A DNA stretch of 64,000 bases, taken from NCBI GenBank assembly GCA_963697285.1, contig CAVONI010000011.1:744001-808000 (forward strand), written 5' to 3'. Below are positions 47,455 to 57,477 of the stretch, piece after piece. The notes under the pieces were generated by a model. It ran no database searches. It had not been told where the DNA came from and saw only the letters and a program-made list of their open reading frames with translations. The stretch's first letter is position 1. The number at the start of each line of letters is the position of its first letter. A program made the position numbers and the translations under genes. The stretch comes from JAEUQQ01 sp963697285. Lineage in GTDB: Bacteria > Acidobacteriota > Vicinamibacteria > Vicinamibacterales > JAFNAJ01.

Positions 47455-50137
47455 TTGCGACACCTGCTCGCGCGCCCGGAGTTCACGTGCCTCGTGCTCG
47501 CGGTCGCCTGCCCGCTGCTCATCGAGGCGCAGGCGCCACCCTCGCCAGGCCCCGAGCGCCCGTCGCTGTCGGCCTCGCGCGTCGCGTCACGCATCGTGAT
47601 CGATGGGCGCCTCGACGAAGCCGACTGGCTATCGGCAGACGCGGCCACCGAGTTCGTTCAGCGAGACCCCGACGAGGGACGACCGGCCACGGAGCGCACC
47701 GACGTCCGCATCCTCTTCGACGACGCAGGCCATCTACGTCGGCGCGCGGATGTTCGACCGCGAGCCCGCGGCCATCGCCCGGCGGCTCACCCGACGGGAT
47801 GGCGATCCCGATGGCGTCGCCGACGCCATCCACATCGCGTTCGACCCGCACCACGATCACCTGACCGGTGCGCACTTCACCGTGACCGCCGCCGGCACAC
47901 AGGGTGACGCGACGCTGTTCAACGACTCGTGGGACGACGACTCGTGGAACGGCGTGTGGGACTCGGCCGTGTCGATCGACGAGGACGGCTGGGTGGCCGA
48001 ACTGCGCGTGCCGCTCTCGCAGTTGCGGTTCGAGACCGGCGACGCGCGGACGTGGGGCCTTCACGTCGTCCGCTACATCCAACGCCGCGCCGAGGAGGAC
48101 TGGTGGGCGTTCGTCGGCAAGAAGGAGAGCGGCCTCGTCTCGCTGATGGGGCACCTCACGGGCCTCGACGTGCGTGGGCAGCGGCACCTGGAACTGCTGC
48201 CCTACACGACGGCCCGCGGGGAGTTCGTCGGCGAGGTCGCGCCCGGCGATCCCTTCAACGATGGGCGCAACGCGGCAGGCGGGCTCGGCATCGACCTGAA
48301 GTGGGGCGTGACCAGCAGCCTGACCCTCGACGGCACGATCAATCCAGACTTCGGCCAGGTCGAAGTCGATCCGGCCGTCGTCAACCTGTCGGCCTTCGAG
48401 ACGTTCTTCGACGAGAAGCGCCCGTTCTTCCTCGAGGGCGCCGACGTCATCACCAACTTCGGGCGCAACGGTGCCACGGGGTACATGGGATTCAACCGGG
48501 CGAATCCCGTCGTTGTTCTACTCGCGCCGCATCGGCCGGCCGCCACAGGGCCGCGCCGTTGGCGAGTACGTGGACGCGCCCGCGTCGACGACCATCCTCG
48601 GGGCCGTCAAGCTGACGGGGAAGACGCCCGGTGGCTGGAGCTTCAACGTCATCGAGGCCGCGACCGCACGGGAATTCGCGGACGTGGCCGTCGGCAGCGC
48701 CACGAGTCAGACCGAGGTCGAGCCGCTGACCAACTACGTTGTCGGCCGGCTGCGGAGGGACCTGGGGCAACGGGCCGGCGTGGGCATCATCGGAACCGCG
48801 GTCAATCGCGATTTGCGCGACCCTGCGTTGTCGCGGCAGTTGGTCTCGCAGGCGTACGTGTCGGGCGTGGACGGCCACCTCTTCCTGGATCACGCCCGCA
48901 CATGGGTCGTGACAAGTGGACTCTCTGCCAGCTACCTGACCGGCTCGCAGCCCGCCATCCTGCGCCTCCAACGAAGTTCGGCACGCTACTACCAGCGGCC
49001 AGACGCCACGCACCTGACGCTCGATCCGTCCGCAGGCACCATGGCTGGCTGGAACCTCCAGGTCGATTTCAATCGCAATGCCGGAGCCTTCCGTCCGAAC
49101 GCGTCGGTGTGGACGGTCAGTCCGGGGTACGAGGTCAACGACCTCGGGTTCCAGACCAGCGCCGACCGCGCAGGCGGCCATGCCGCCTTCAACTGGCGGA
49201 AGACCACGCCCGATCGCGTGACGCGGTCGCGCAGCCTGACCATGGCGAAGTGGTACACGTGGAACACCGCCGGCCAGATCCTCGGGGATGGCCTCTATAC
49301 GAGCGCATCGGCGACGTTCCTCAACTACTGGTCGGCCTACGGCACGTTCCATCTCGGACGCGGGGCCTACTCGGATCGGCTGACCCGCGGGGGACCGTTG
49401 ATGCGCTCCCAGCCGTTTCGCAGCGTGAGCGCAGAGGTCGAGACCGACGAGCGCAAGTCGGTGGTGGTGTCGCTCTCCGGGTTCTACTCCGACGACTCCG
49501 CCGCCGGGTGGTCGGCGACGGGCGAGTTGGAGCTGACGATCAAACCCACGCCGGCGTTGAGCCTGGAGGTGGCGCCGACGTGGAACCGCGGGTTCAACTT
49601 CTCGCAGTACGTGCGGACGGTGATTGACGCAGCCGCGGTGCCGACCTACGGCAGCCGCTACGTCTTCGGCGAGCTGAGTCAGAGCGAGGTTTCGCTGGCC
49701 ACCCGCGTGAACCTGATCCTCAGCCCGAAGATGTCGGTGCAGCTGTATGCGCAGCCCCTGCTCTCGGCGGGCGACTACGACACGTTCAAGGAGGCCGCCG
49801 CCCCGCGGACGTATGCCTTCAACCGCTACGGCCTCGACGTGGGGTCGATCTCGCTCGACGCCACGCGGAACGTGTACCGGTGGTTCCCGGCGACGCTGGT
49901 GCGGGAGAGCCGTTCTCGTTCGCCAATCCCGACTTCAACTTCAAGTCGCTGCGGGTGAACGCGGTCTTCCGCTGGGAGTTCAGGCCGGGATCGACGACCT
50001 ACATCGTGTGGACGCAGAACCGCCAGGACGAACAGCGCCCGGCACGCCTCGCGTTCGGTCCCGACGTGTCGGCGCTGTGGCGCGCGCCCGCCGACAACAT
50101 CTTCATGATCAAGGTCAGCTACTGGATCAGCCGGTAG
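47455..50137 (+). CDS. DUF5916/CBM9-like outer-membrane protein, three frameshifts
   Basis: Probable TTG start at 47455 with GAGGAGG 4 bases upstream, giving a signal peptide (LVLAVACPLLIEAQA). The N-terminal part is a CBM9-like fold (IVIDGRLDEADW, IAFDPHHDH, WNGVWDSAV, DEDGWVAELRVPLSQLRF). The rest is the DUF5916 domain, which reads like an outer-membrane barrel (INPDFGQVEVDPAVVNLSAFETFF, FFLEGADVI, FYSRRIGR). It ends in SYWISR. Frame changes are near 47728 (extra G), 48509 (extra G) and 49903; homology resumes at once after each. Intact length about 890 aa. Members are common in Bacteroidota and Acidobacteriota; some link to glycan uptake or protease processing, but function is unknown. Confidence 0.8.
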
Positions 50138-50151
50138 CAGACCGCGCGCGT

Positions 50152-52911
50152 TCACACCGGCGCGTCTTCTGGCGCCCGGGCGGCGTACTGCAGGGGCCGG
50201 GTCCAGAGGCTCTCGAGCCCCTCGAGGATGTCGGACGCCCAGCCGAACACGTTGCGGCCGGCGACGACGCGGCGCATTGCCCGCATGCGCGCGACGCGCT
50301 CGTCGGCAGGCATGTCAACGGCGCGGAGGATGGCCGACGCGAAGCCTTCGACGTCATACGGATTGAAGATGAGCGCCTCGTGCAGTTCCTGCGAGGCGCC
50401 GGCGAGCGAGCTCAGCACGAGCACGCCGTCCTCGTCGTCGCGCGCGGCCACGAACTCCTTCGCGACCAGGTTCATGCCGTCAGCGAGCGAGCTGACGACG
50501 CAGAACTGCGCGAGCCGGTACAACGCGACGAGGCTGGCGAGGCCAAGCGCCTGCTTGTAGTAGAACACCGGTGGCGCGAGGCCGGGCCTCCCGTGCCGCG
50601 CGTTCAGGTCCGACACCCGCGCGTCGATCTCGCGCTCGATCTCGCTGTAGCTTGCCAGGTCCGATCGTGACGGCACGCCGATCTGCACGAACGTGAGGCG
50701 CCCACGGAGCTCCGGGCGCAGCGTGAACACGCGATCCAGGGCCGCGAGGCGCTCGGGAATGCCCTTCGTGTAGTCGAGCCGATCCACGCCCAGCCCGATG
50801 ATCGGCGCGGTGAGTCCGAAGGCCTCGATCAATCGCTGCTGTTCGACCTGCAGCGCCGCATCGCTGACGACACCCTGGATGCGGTCGTAGTCGACGCCAA
50901 TCGGTACTGCCACGACGGTTGTCGAACGGCCTTCGAAGCGCACGCTCGCGCCGTCGGCTTCGACCTCGGCCCCGAGTTCGTCCTCGCAGGCGAGGACGAA
51001 GTTGTGTCGATCGCGCTCCACCTGGAACGCGAGCAGGTCGTTGGCCAGCAAGCCGGCGAGGATCTCGCGTCGCCACGGACAGATCCGCAGGCGATCCGGG
51101 TAGGGCCACGGGATGTGCCAGAACAGCGCCGTGCGCGTGGTCGGGCGCAGCACCCGGAGGTAGTGCGCCACGAGCGTCAGGTGGTAGTCCTGGATGAAGA
51201 CGGGCGCCTCGGCCGTGGGCAACTCCTGGTCGATCGCCTCGGCGAACTTTGCGTTCACCACCTGGTACGCCGCCCAGTCCTCGGCCCGGAACTTCGGGCG
51301 CACGTCCACCAGGTGACACAGCGGCCACAGGCCTTCGTTCGAGAATCCCCCGTAGTACGCGGCGAATTCGTCGGCCTCGAGCCACAGCCTTCGCAACTGG
51401 TACGCCGCGCGATCCGGCGGCACCCAGACCTTGTCGTCGGCATCGACCATCTCACGGTCGGCCGTCCCGGCGCCGTGCGCGATCCACACGCCGCCGCGCT
51501 CGCGCATCAACGCGTCGAGGGCGACGGCGACGCCGCCGGTCGCCGACGAACACGAGATCTGCCCGTCGGCTCCGCGGTTGTGCAGGTACGGCTCGCGGTT
51601 CGACGCGACGAGCAGCGGCCGCGGCCCCCGTGTGTCGATCTCCCCGGCCCGCAGCAGGCCGTTGCGGAAGAGGACCGGACCCAGCAACTCGTCGATCACG
51701 ATCAGCGCCACCAGCAGCATCTGGATCTGGCCGCCCCACGTGGGATGCTCCGCGGCCAGGGCCGCCGCCAGGCCGAGCGTGATGCCTGCCTGCGAGACGA
51801 GGCCCGTCCACAGGTGGCGTCCGGTCTCGGGATCCACGCCAGACGACCGCAGGCCTGCCGCCACACCCAGGCGGATCAGGACGACGCGCATCACGCCGAG
51901 GCCGACGGCGACCACGCCGGCGCGCACGAGCGTGTCGAGCCGCAACGACGTGCCCACGGCCACGAAGAACACGACGAGCACTGGCAGGGCGCCACCCTGC
52001 AGGGCCGCCTTCAGCGCGTCGCCCTGCGCGACGGCCAGGTTCTGGATCACCAGTCCGGCCGCCAGCGCCGCGAGCAACGGCGCAAATCCCTGGCTCGCGC
52101 CCACCTGGCTGAGCAGCGCGCAAACCAGCAACAACGCCAGCGTCGCCTCGCGCGCCACGTAGCGCAGATACAACGCCAGCAGGGCGCCGACCAGGCTGCC
52201 GAAGGCGAGCGCGCCGCCAATCTCCCACCCGAGGCGGATCAGGACGTTGACCTCGCCGGCCGATTCGCTGCTGAACGTCATCCGCGCGAACTGCATCAGG
52301 AGCGAGAAGAGGACGAGTATCAGCAGGTCGGCGACCACGACGGTCGCGAGCACGAGGTCGCTGAGACGTCCCCTGGCACCGGTTTCAGAGATGACCGCAG
52401 CCGTCATGGTGGGCGAGAAGCTGATCACGATAACCGCCAGCAGCCCCACCATCGCGAGCCGCGCCAGGCCAGTCGCCTCGGGCGCGATGGGCAGCCACGG
52501 CCACACCAGCCACGCCACGGCGCACATGCCCACCATGGCGACGCCGAGCGTCACCACGGTCATGCGCGCGAAGCCGGCTACGCGGCGTTCGAGGCGCTCG
52601 ATGTTCAGCGTCAGGCCTGCGATGAAGGCGATGAGCGTGGTGGCGATCCCCGTGATGATCTGGAGTTGTCGCGCCATCGGTTCGGTAATGACGTTGCCGA
52701 GGTACGGCCCGGTCAGGAGCCCGAACAACAGGTAGCCGGAGAGTCGCGGCAGGCGGAAGCGTCGCAGGACGTCTCCGGTGACCAGCGCGACGATCAGGAT
52801 GAACCCCAGCGCCAGTGCGGTACCTGGCGGCTCCGCACCCGCTGGTGCCCCGAGTTGACGGACGCCGAGCATCGCAGCGCCCACGAGCGCCACGGCCAGC
52901 GGGCGCCTCAC
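50152..52911 (-). CDS. Fusion: CPA2-type cation/proton antiporter plus trehalose-6-phosphate synthase
   Basis: 919 residues from the GTG at 52911, which overlaps the upstream stop. Residues about 1-420 form a membrane part with about 12 helices in the CPA2/KefB-like pattern (GYLLFGLLTGPYLG, FSPTMTAAVISETGARGRLSDL, VFFVAVGTSLRLDTLV, LVSQAGITLGLAAALAAEHP). Residues about 425-910 are a full GT20 domain: VASNREPY, GGFSNEGLWPLCH, QDYHL, WHIPWP, DRLDYTKG (Arg/Lys for phosphates) and LADGMNLVAKEF (Asp/Glu). No frameshift lies between the parts, so the fusion is real at sequence level. It should make trehalose-6-P (or a related glucoside phosphate) at the inner face of the membrane next to an ion exchanger, which suggests osmotic control. 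No phosphatase gene (OtsB) is adjacent. Confidence 0.85.
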   Translation of the reverse strand: MRRPLAVALVGAAMLGVRQLGAPAGAEPPGTALALGFILIVALVTGDVLRRFRLPRLSGYLLFGLLTGPYLGNVITEPMARQLQIITGIATTLIAFIAGLTLNIERLERRVAGFARMTVVTLGVAMVGMCAVAWLVWPWLPIAPEATGLARLAMVGLLAVIVISFSPTMTAAVISETGARGRLSDLVLATVVVADLLILVLFSLLMQFARMTFSSESAGEVNVLIRLGWEIGGALAFGSLVGALLALYLRYVAREATLALLLVCALLSQVGASQGFAPLLAALAAGLVIQNLAVAQGDALKAALQGGALPVLVVFFVAVGTSLRLDTLVRAGVVAVGLGVMRVVLIRLGVAAGLRSSGVDPETGRHLWTGLVSQAGITLGLAAALAAEHPTWGGQIQMLLVALIVIDELLGPVLFRNGLLRAGEIDTRGPRPLLVASNREPYLHNRGADGQISCSSATGGVAVALDALMRERGGVWIAHGAGTADREMVDADDKVWVPPDRAAYQLRRLWLEADEFAAYYGGFSNEGLWPLCHLVDVRPKFRAEDWAAYQVVNAKFAEAIDQELPTAEAPVFIQDYHLTLVAHYLRVLRPTTRTALFWHIPWPYPDRLRICPWRREILAGLLANDLLAFQVERDRHNFVLACEDELGAEVEADGASVRFEGRSTTVVAVPIGVDYDRIQGVVSDAALQVEQQRLIEAFGLTAPIIGLGVDRLDYTKGIPERLAALDRVFTLRPELRGRLTFVQIGVPSRSDLASYSEIEREIDARVSDLNARHGRPGLAPPVFYYKQALGLASLVALYRLAQFCVVSSLADGMNLVAKEFVAARDDEDGVLVLSSLAGASQELHEALIFNPYDVEGFASAILRAVDMPADERVARMRAMRRVVAGRNVFGWASDILEGLESLWTRPLQYAARAPEDAPV

Positions 52912-54086
52912 GTCGCCGACTCCGGGGGCCGGACGATCAGCGAGAGCAACTCGGAGCCGAGCGACCCGAGGGCCACGATGGCGAGGGCGATGCCTGCGCG
53001 CGACGCGTCGATGTCGGCCTGCACCGCGTTGACGGCGAACGCGATGCCCGTGACGCCAGGCGACATCAGCAGCAGGCCCAGGTCGGGCGCCGCGCCGCGC
53101 GCCATCAGCCTCCCCACCAGCCAGCCCCCGACGAGTTTCCCGATGACACGGCATGCGAGATACACGACCGCGACCGCCAGCGCGTTGACCGACAGGTCGA
53201 GCCGCGCACCGGCAACGAGCAGCAACAGGACGATGAGTGAATGCTGGAGATACCGCATGTCGCGGGCGATCCGGTCGCGGGCCAGCCCACCTGCCACGTT
53301 CCAGACCACTCCGGCCACGAGGCCCGCGAAGAGCGCCGACAGCGACAGGTATGCGGCCCCGCCACCGAGCAGCAGTAGTGTGCCCGCCACGAAGGTGTGC
53401 TGCTCGTTGGTGGCGTCGGCGCGCCCGACGAGCAACCATCCTGCGAGGGCGACGGCGGCGGCGATCGCACCACCCGCCAAGGCCACCGCCACGGCCCCCC
53501 ACGGCGACGCACTCGTGAGCAGCGCGAGCGCCAGTCCTCCCACGACGATGGGCAGCACGTCGTCGAGGTCGCCGATCCGCATGGCCACCGAGTCGTCTTC
53601 GTCCGAGGCCCCCGCGTGCGTGGACGACGCGGCGGCGCAGAGGCTCACCAGCAGCGCGAGCATCCACGGACTGGCCCCGAGCTTCAGCCAGTTGACGTCG
53701 ACGACGAGCACTCCAGCGGCGACGACGATCATGGTCAGGGCGCCTTGCAGGCTCGCGGCCGCGAAGAGCCGGGACTCGCCCGCGTGGCGCAGGCGCAGCC
53801 CAAGCCCGACGAGCACCCCGAGAGACGCCAGGGCCACCGACACCAGGGGATCCAGGGAGACAAGGACGCCGCGCGACAACACGTCCAGCCCCGCCGGACC
53901 GAGCCCCAGGCCCAGCGTCAGCAGCACGAGGCCGGGACGCGGCGTGGGCGACATCCCCAGCGCCAGGCGACTCCGCAGGCCCCACCATGGGCCCGCAGCC
54001 GGCGACTCGCCTTGCGCGGCCGCCAGGCGTGAGTCGAGCGGATCGGGATCGCCGAGCCGACGTGCGGGAGACGTCGGCACGATCAC
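52908..54086 (-). CDS. CPA2-like antiporter-type membrane protein
   Basis: 392 residues, starting with GTG at 54086 that overlaps the PDZ gene stop (GTGA). After a 45-residue leader, 11 or 12 hydrophobic helices follow; late stretches (LIVLLLLVAGARLDLSVNAL, CRVIGKLVGGWLVGRLM, LLLMSPGVTGIAFAVNAVQA) resemble CPA2 cation/proton exchangers. The ion-binding Asp pattern is less clear than in the neighbouring fusion. Its stop overlaps the fusion start, so the two membrane proteins are translationally coupled and may pair. Ion specificity unknown. Confidence 0.7.
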   Translation of the reverse strand: MIVPTSPARRLGDPDPLDSRLAAAQGESPAAGPWWGLRSRLALGMSPTPRPGLVLLTLGLGLGPAGLDVLSRGVLVSLDPLVSVALASLGVLVGLGLRLRHAGESRLFAAASLQGALTMIVVAAGVLVVDVNWLKLGASPWMLALLVSLCAAASSTHAGASDEDDSVAMRIGDLDDVLPIVVGGLALALLTSASPWGAVAVALAGGAIAAAVALAGWLLVGRADATNEQHTFVAGTLLLLGGGAAYLSLSALFAGLVAGVVWNVAGGLARDRIARDMRYLQHSLIVLLLLVAGARLDLSVNALAVAVVYLACRVIGKLVGGWLVGRLMARGAAPDLGLLLMSPGVTGIAFAVNAVQADIDASRAGIALAIVALGSLGSELLSLIVRPPESAT

Positions 54087-55372
54087 TTCACCAGCGCCAG
54101 GACGTGATGCGCTTCACCGCGCGTGAGCGCGACGGCCAGCGGACGCCCGACGGGCGTTGCGGCGACCGCGCGCGAGACCTGTGCCGGCGTGGGCGCCGGC
54201 ACGTCTCCGACGAGGGTGAGCACGTCACCGATGCGCAGCCCTGCCCGGTCCGCGATCGACCCGGCCTGGACGCCGACCACCACGGTGCCAATGTTGCGAA
54301 CCGTCCGCATCGTCAGGCCGAGGACCGGCACCATGGGCGCGACCGGAACCGGCGCCCCGGTGAGCCGCACGTCTACCGAGGTGCCCCGACGCCTGACGCG
54401 CAGGTCGAGCGTGTCGCCGGGGCTGAGCCGCCGCACACGCGCCGTCCAGTCGTCCACCGTCACGAGGGGATAACCTCCAACCGACTCGATCACGTCGGTC
54501 ACCACAAGGTCGCGCGCCGCTGGCCCCGAGGGATCGATCCACGTGACGACGACTCCCGAGGTGGCGCCGGCGACAGACGCAATCAGCGGCGAGGCCAGCT
54601 CGACCTCGATACCGACGGTCGCCGGCTCCCGTGGACCGGAGGCCATCAGGGCTTCGGCCACGTCGATCACCAATGCCGCCGGCACGATGGCGGTGCCGCC
54701 AGGATGCTCGGCCACCATCCCGGCCCATGCGCCGGAGAGCGTGAAGACGAAGGCGCCAGGCACGAGCAGCATCGGTGACGGGGTCGCCCAGATCGTGCCG
54801 CGCCACCGAGGCGACGTGACCGGCGTCAGGGCAGCGACGAACACGGGCTGCCACGACACCACGGCGCCGGCGAGGACACTCGCCATGAGGTAGCGCGGCG
54901 CCTCCGGGCGCCGAGGCGCCCAGGTTTCGAGCAGCGGTGCCTGTCCGGGTGGCACGCGGACAATCGCGAGGCCTGACGCGGCATCTCGCGCGATGACCGC
55001 AACGGAAGCCCCAGCGTGACGTGCTTCCGCGTCAGCGGCCTCATCGGACATCAGGGTGACGACCATGTCGTCGCGCAAGCGAATGGCGGAGCGCGCCGGC
55101 GAACGGCCGGAATCGCCTTGACTCGACGGCAGCGCCACCACCGATCCGGCGAGTGGCGTCGTCGCGCGCGCAACCGCGCTTGCCAGATCGTCGAACGTCG
55201 ACCGCGGTGCGAGCTGATTGAGCACGGCGGGCACCGGGTTGACGCTGCCCGTGCGATCGGGAAAGCGCAACCGACCCAGCACCCACAACGCCACGAGCGA
55301 CAGCAGGACCGTGCCGAGGAGGAGCCGTGTCTCGCGCGACACGCGAGGCCGAGCTGCGGCGTTGCTCGCCAT
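54083..55372 (-). CDS. PDZ-domain protein with degenerate trypsin-like (DegP/HtrA) domain
   Basis: 429 residues. One N-terminal membrane anchor (LLLGTVLLSLVALWVLG), then a trypsin-like region lacking a recognisable GNSGG nucleophile turn (the matching place reads TLSGAWAG), then two PDZ domains: ASPLIASVAGATSGVVVTWIDPSGPAARDL and LRIGDVLTLVGDVPAPT. It is thus probably a non-proteolytic or regulatory HtrA relative in the periplasm. First gene of the operon with the antiporter-like protein and the antiporter/trehalose synthase fusion; it may sense envelope stress for them, which is inference. Confidence 0.75.
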   Translation of the reverse strand: MASNAAARPRVSRETRLLLGTVLLSLVALWVLGRLRFPDRTGSVNPVPAVLNQLAPRSTFDDLASAVARATTPLAGSVVALPSSQGDSGRSPARSAIRLRDDMVVTLMSDEAADAEARHAGASVAVIARDAASGLAIVRVPPGQAPLLETWAPRRPEAPRYLMASVLAGAVVSWQPVFVAALTPVTSPRWRGTIWATPSPMLLVPGAFVFTLSGAWAGMVAEHPGGTAIVPAALVIDVAEALMASGPREPATVGIEVELASPLIASVAGATSGVVVTWIDPSGPAARDLVVTDVIESVGGYPLVTVDDWTARVRRLSPGDTLDLRVRRRGTSVDVRLTGAPVPVAPMVPVLGLTMRTVRNIGTVVVGVQAGSIADRAGLRIGDVLTLVGDVPAPTPAQVSRAVAATPVGRPLAVALTRGEAHHVLALVK

Positions 55373-55503
55373 TGCGCCATGCTACCGGCCGCGCGCGCCG
55401 GGCAGCAATGACGATCGACCATGCACGAGGTGGCTTCCGGCGCGGGTCAGTGGCCGCAGCTCAGCATCACGATCGCGCGCGGGTGAGGCACCGCGACGCG
55501 GCG

Positions 55504-57195
55504 TCAGCGACGCAACATCGCGTCGCGCTTCGCCTTGAACTCCGCGCCGGGCTTCCACGTGGGCCACGTCGATGCGCGACCCACGCGCGATGCCACCTCG
55601 TAGTAGATCTGCAGGTCGTCGGTGACGCCCTCGAGTTCCCACGCCGGCCGCACGACATCGAATGGCGTGTGATAGCGGTTCGCGACGTACTCGCCGCGCA
55701 CGCGCGCGCCGTGATCGGGCGCCTTGCCGATGAACTGGTCACCGCCAGCGGCCCAGGTCGCTGGCACGCCCTGGCGTGCGAAGGGGAAGTGATCGGAACG
55801 GTAGAACCAGCCCTGCTCGGCAGCGGGATCCGGCCTGACCTCGCGACCCTGCCGCGCTGCGGCCTCGGCAAGGTAGTCGTCGAGATCGGACGATCCGAGG
55901 CCGTAGACCGTCAAGTCAGAGGTGCGGCCGTAGATGTTGAGCATCTCGAAGTTGAGCACCGCAAGCGTCTTCTCGAGTGGCACCACCGGCTCGCGCACGT
56001 AGAACTCCGATCCGAGCAATCCCTGCTCTTCGGCAGTAACCGCCACGAACAGCAGCGATCGCGGCAACTTCGATGTCGCCGACGCGAACACCCGCGCCAT
56101 CTCGAGCAGGCCGGCGACGCCGGTCGCGTTGTCGAGCGCGCCGTGACGGATCGTCTCCCCGTTGATCGGTGCCGCGCGGCCGAACGCATCCCAGTGCGCG
56201 GTGAAGACAACGTGCTCGTCCTTCAGTGCGGGGTCGCTGCCCTCCAAGCGGCCGATCACGTTGCGCGAGTCGATCGGACGCAGGGCGTTGACGATGTGGG
56301 TCGATGCGGTGACGCCGAGCGGCACGGGACGGAACGCCCGCGTGGCGGCCTGGCGCTTCAGTGCATCGAAGTCCTGGCCTGCGAAGGCGAACACCTCGCG
56401 CGCTCGATCGAGCGTGATCCACCCTTCGACCGCCGGACGGCCGGCGTTGTTGTCGGCGGCGCGAAGGTCGAACACTTCGCCGAGGCGTCCCTGCACCACG
56501 CTGAAGCCGTAGCCCGCAGGACCGGTCTCGTGCACGATGAGCACGCCGGCGGCCTTGCGCGCCGCGCCGACATCGAACTTGTAGATCCATCGCCCGTAGT
56601 ACGTCATCGCCCGGCCGCCGAAGGTCTTCGGGTCGAGGCGACTGGGATCGGCGGGATCCGGCACGGGCGGATCGCCGATGAGCACCACCATCGTCTTGCC
56701 CGTGAGGTCGACGCCCTTGAAGTCGTCCCAACCCGCTTCGGGCGCTTCGACGCCGTAGCCGACGAACACGAGATCCGAGTCGTGCAGCGTCGTCTCGGGC
56801 ACGTGCCGCTTCGTCCACGCGACGAAGTCGTCCTTCGGCGCGAGCACCAGCTGTGACGCCCCCTTCCGGAAGGTCAGGGGTTCAAGTGTCGCCCTGACGC
56901 CAACGAGCGGTACCGGCTGGATGAAGCCGCCGTCACGCCCTGCCGGAGACAGACCAATCCGCCGGAACTGGTCGACGAGATAGCCGACCGTCTTCTCTTC
57001 GCCGGGTGTCCCCGGGCCTCGCCCTTCGAAATCGTCGGATGACAGCACCTTCACGTGTTCGAGCCATGCGGTGGTGTCGAACGCGGCCAAGGGTGCACCC
57101 TCACGCCGCTGCTGCCCGTGAAGATCCATTGCGAGCGCCGCCAGGAAGACGGCGCATGACGAGAGAACCAGGGCGGCGACGCGGCGGCTGCGCAT
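55504..57195 (-). CDS. M28-family zinc aminopeptidase with PA-like insert, exported
   Basis: About 563 residues from the ATG at 57195, chosen because it begins a signal sequence (ALVLSSCAVFLAALAMDL); the frame upstream is not protein-like. A PA-domain-like insert (about residues 120-290) precedes the catalytic part. Zinc ligands and catalytic residues are visible: AHWDAFG (His, Asp), ALDNATGVAGLLEMAR (Asp), TAEEQGLLGSEFY (Glu-Glu), YRSDHFPFA and RYHTPFD (His). It releases amino acids or processes peptides in the periplasm. Monocistronic, divergent from the TonB receptor. Confidence 0.9.
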   Translation of the reverse strand: MRSRRVAALVLSSCAVFLAALAMDLHGQQRREGAPLAAFDTTAWLEHVKVLSSDDFEGRGPGTPGEEKTVGYLVDQFRRIGLSPAGRDGGFIQPVPLVGVRATLEPLTFRKGASQLVLAPKDDFVAWTKRHVPETTLHDSDLVFVGYGVEAPEAGWDDFKGVDLTGKTMVVLIGDPPVPDPADPSRLDPKTFGGRAMTYYGRWIYKFDVGAARKAAGVLIVHETGPAGYGFSVVQGRLGEVFDLRAADNNAGRPAVEGWITLDRAREVFAFAGQDFDALKRQAATRAFRPVPLGVTASTHIVNALRPIDSRNVIGRLEGSDPALKDEHVVFTAHWDAFGRAAPINGETIRHGALDNATGVAGLLEMARVFASATSKLPRSLLFVAVTAEEQGLLGSEFYVREPVVPLEKTLAVLNFEMLNIYGRTSDLTVYGLGSSDLDDYLAEAAARQGREVRPDPAAEQGWFYRSDHFPFARQGVPATWAAGGDQFIGKAPDHGARVRGEYVANRYHTPFDVVRPAWELEGVTDDLQIYYEVASRVGRASTWPTWKPGAEFKAKRDAMLRR

Positions 57196-57477
57196 GGAGC
57201 TGCATTGTACGACCGTGCGCCTCGTCTGCGGCCCGACGGGCGGGCGCCTGCACGTGGGCCTTGACGACCGACTCACATCACCGCTGTCCACTTCGTGACA
57301 ATCTCATGCGGGATCCCTGATACACGGGCGTATACACCTGTCGTCTGTAGAGCACCCCTGTCGCGGCTGCATGCGCCAGACACCTGTACCGCGACTCACG
57401 GCTTCATTGCATCGGGTCAGGCCACGCGCTGCGGCGCGCAGACGCGCCATGACACAGCGCTCGACCGGAGAGGAGAC

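Noticed and set aside
52912..53988. N-terminal extension of the antiporter-TPS fusion to 1,278 residues
   Set aside because: These 359 codons lie wholly within the upstream antiporter-like gene in another frame and look non-coding; the GTG at 52911 with stop overlap is the natural start.
51004..54126. Rightward frame of 1,040 codons
   Set aside because: Antisense to the antiporter-TPS fusion and its neighbour; composition is His/Gln/Arg-rich without any domain. A by-product of high GC.
57295..57324. GTGACA ... GATACA as a sigma-70 promoter of the TonB receptor
   Set aside because: The -10 match is only three of six and the spacer is 18; too weak to list as a feature.
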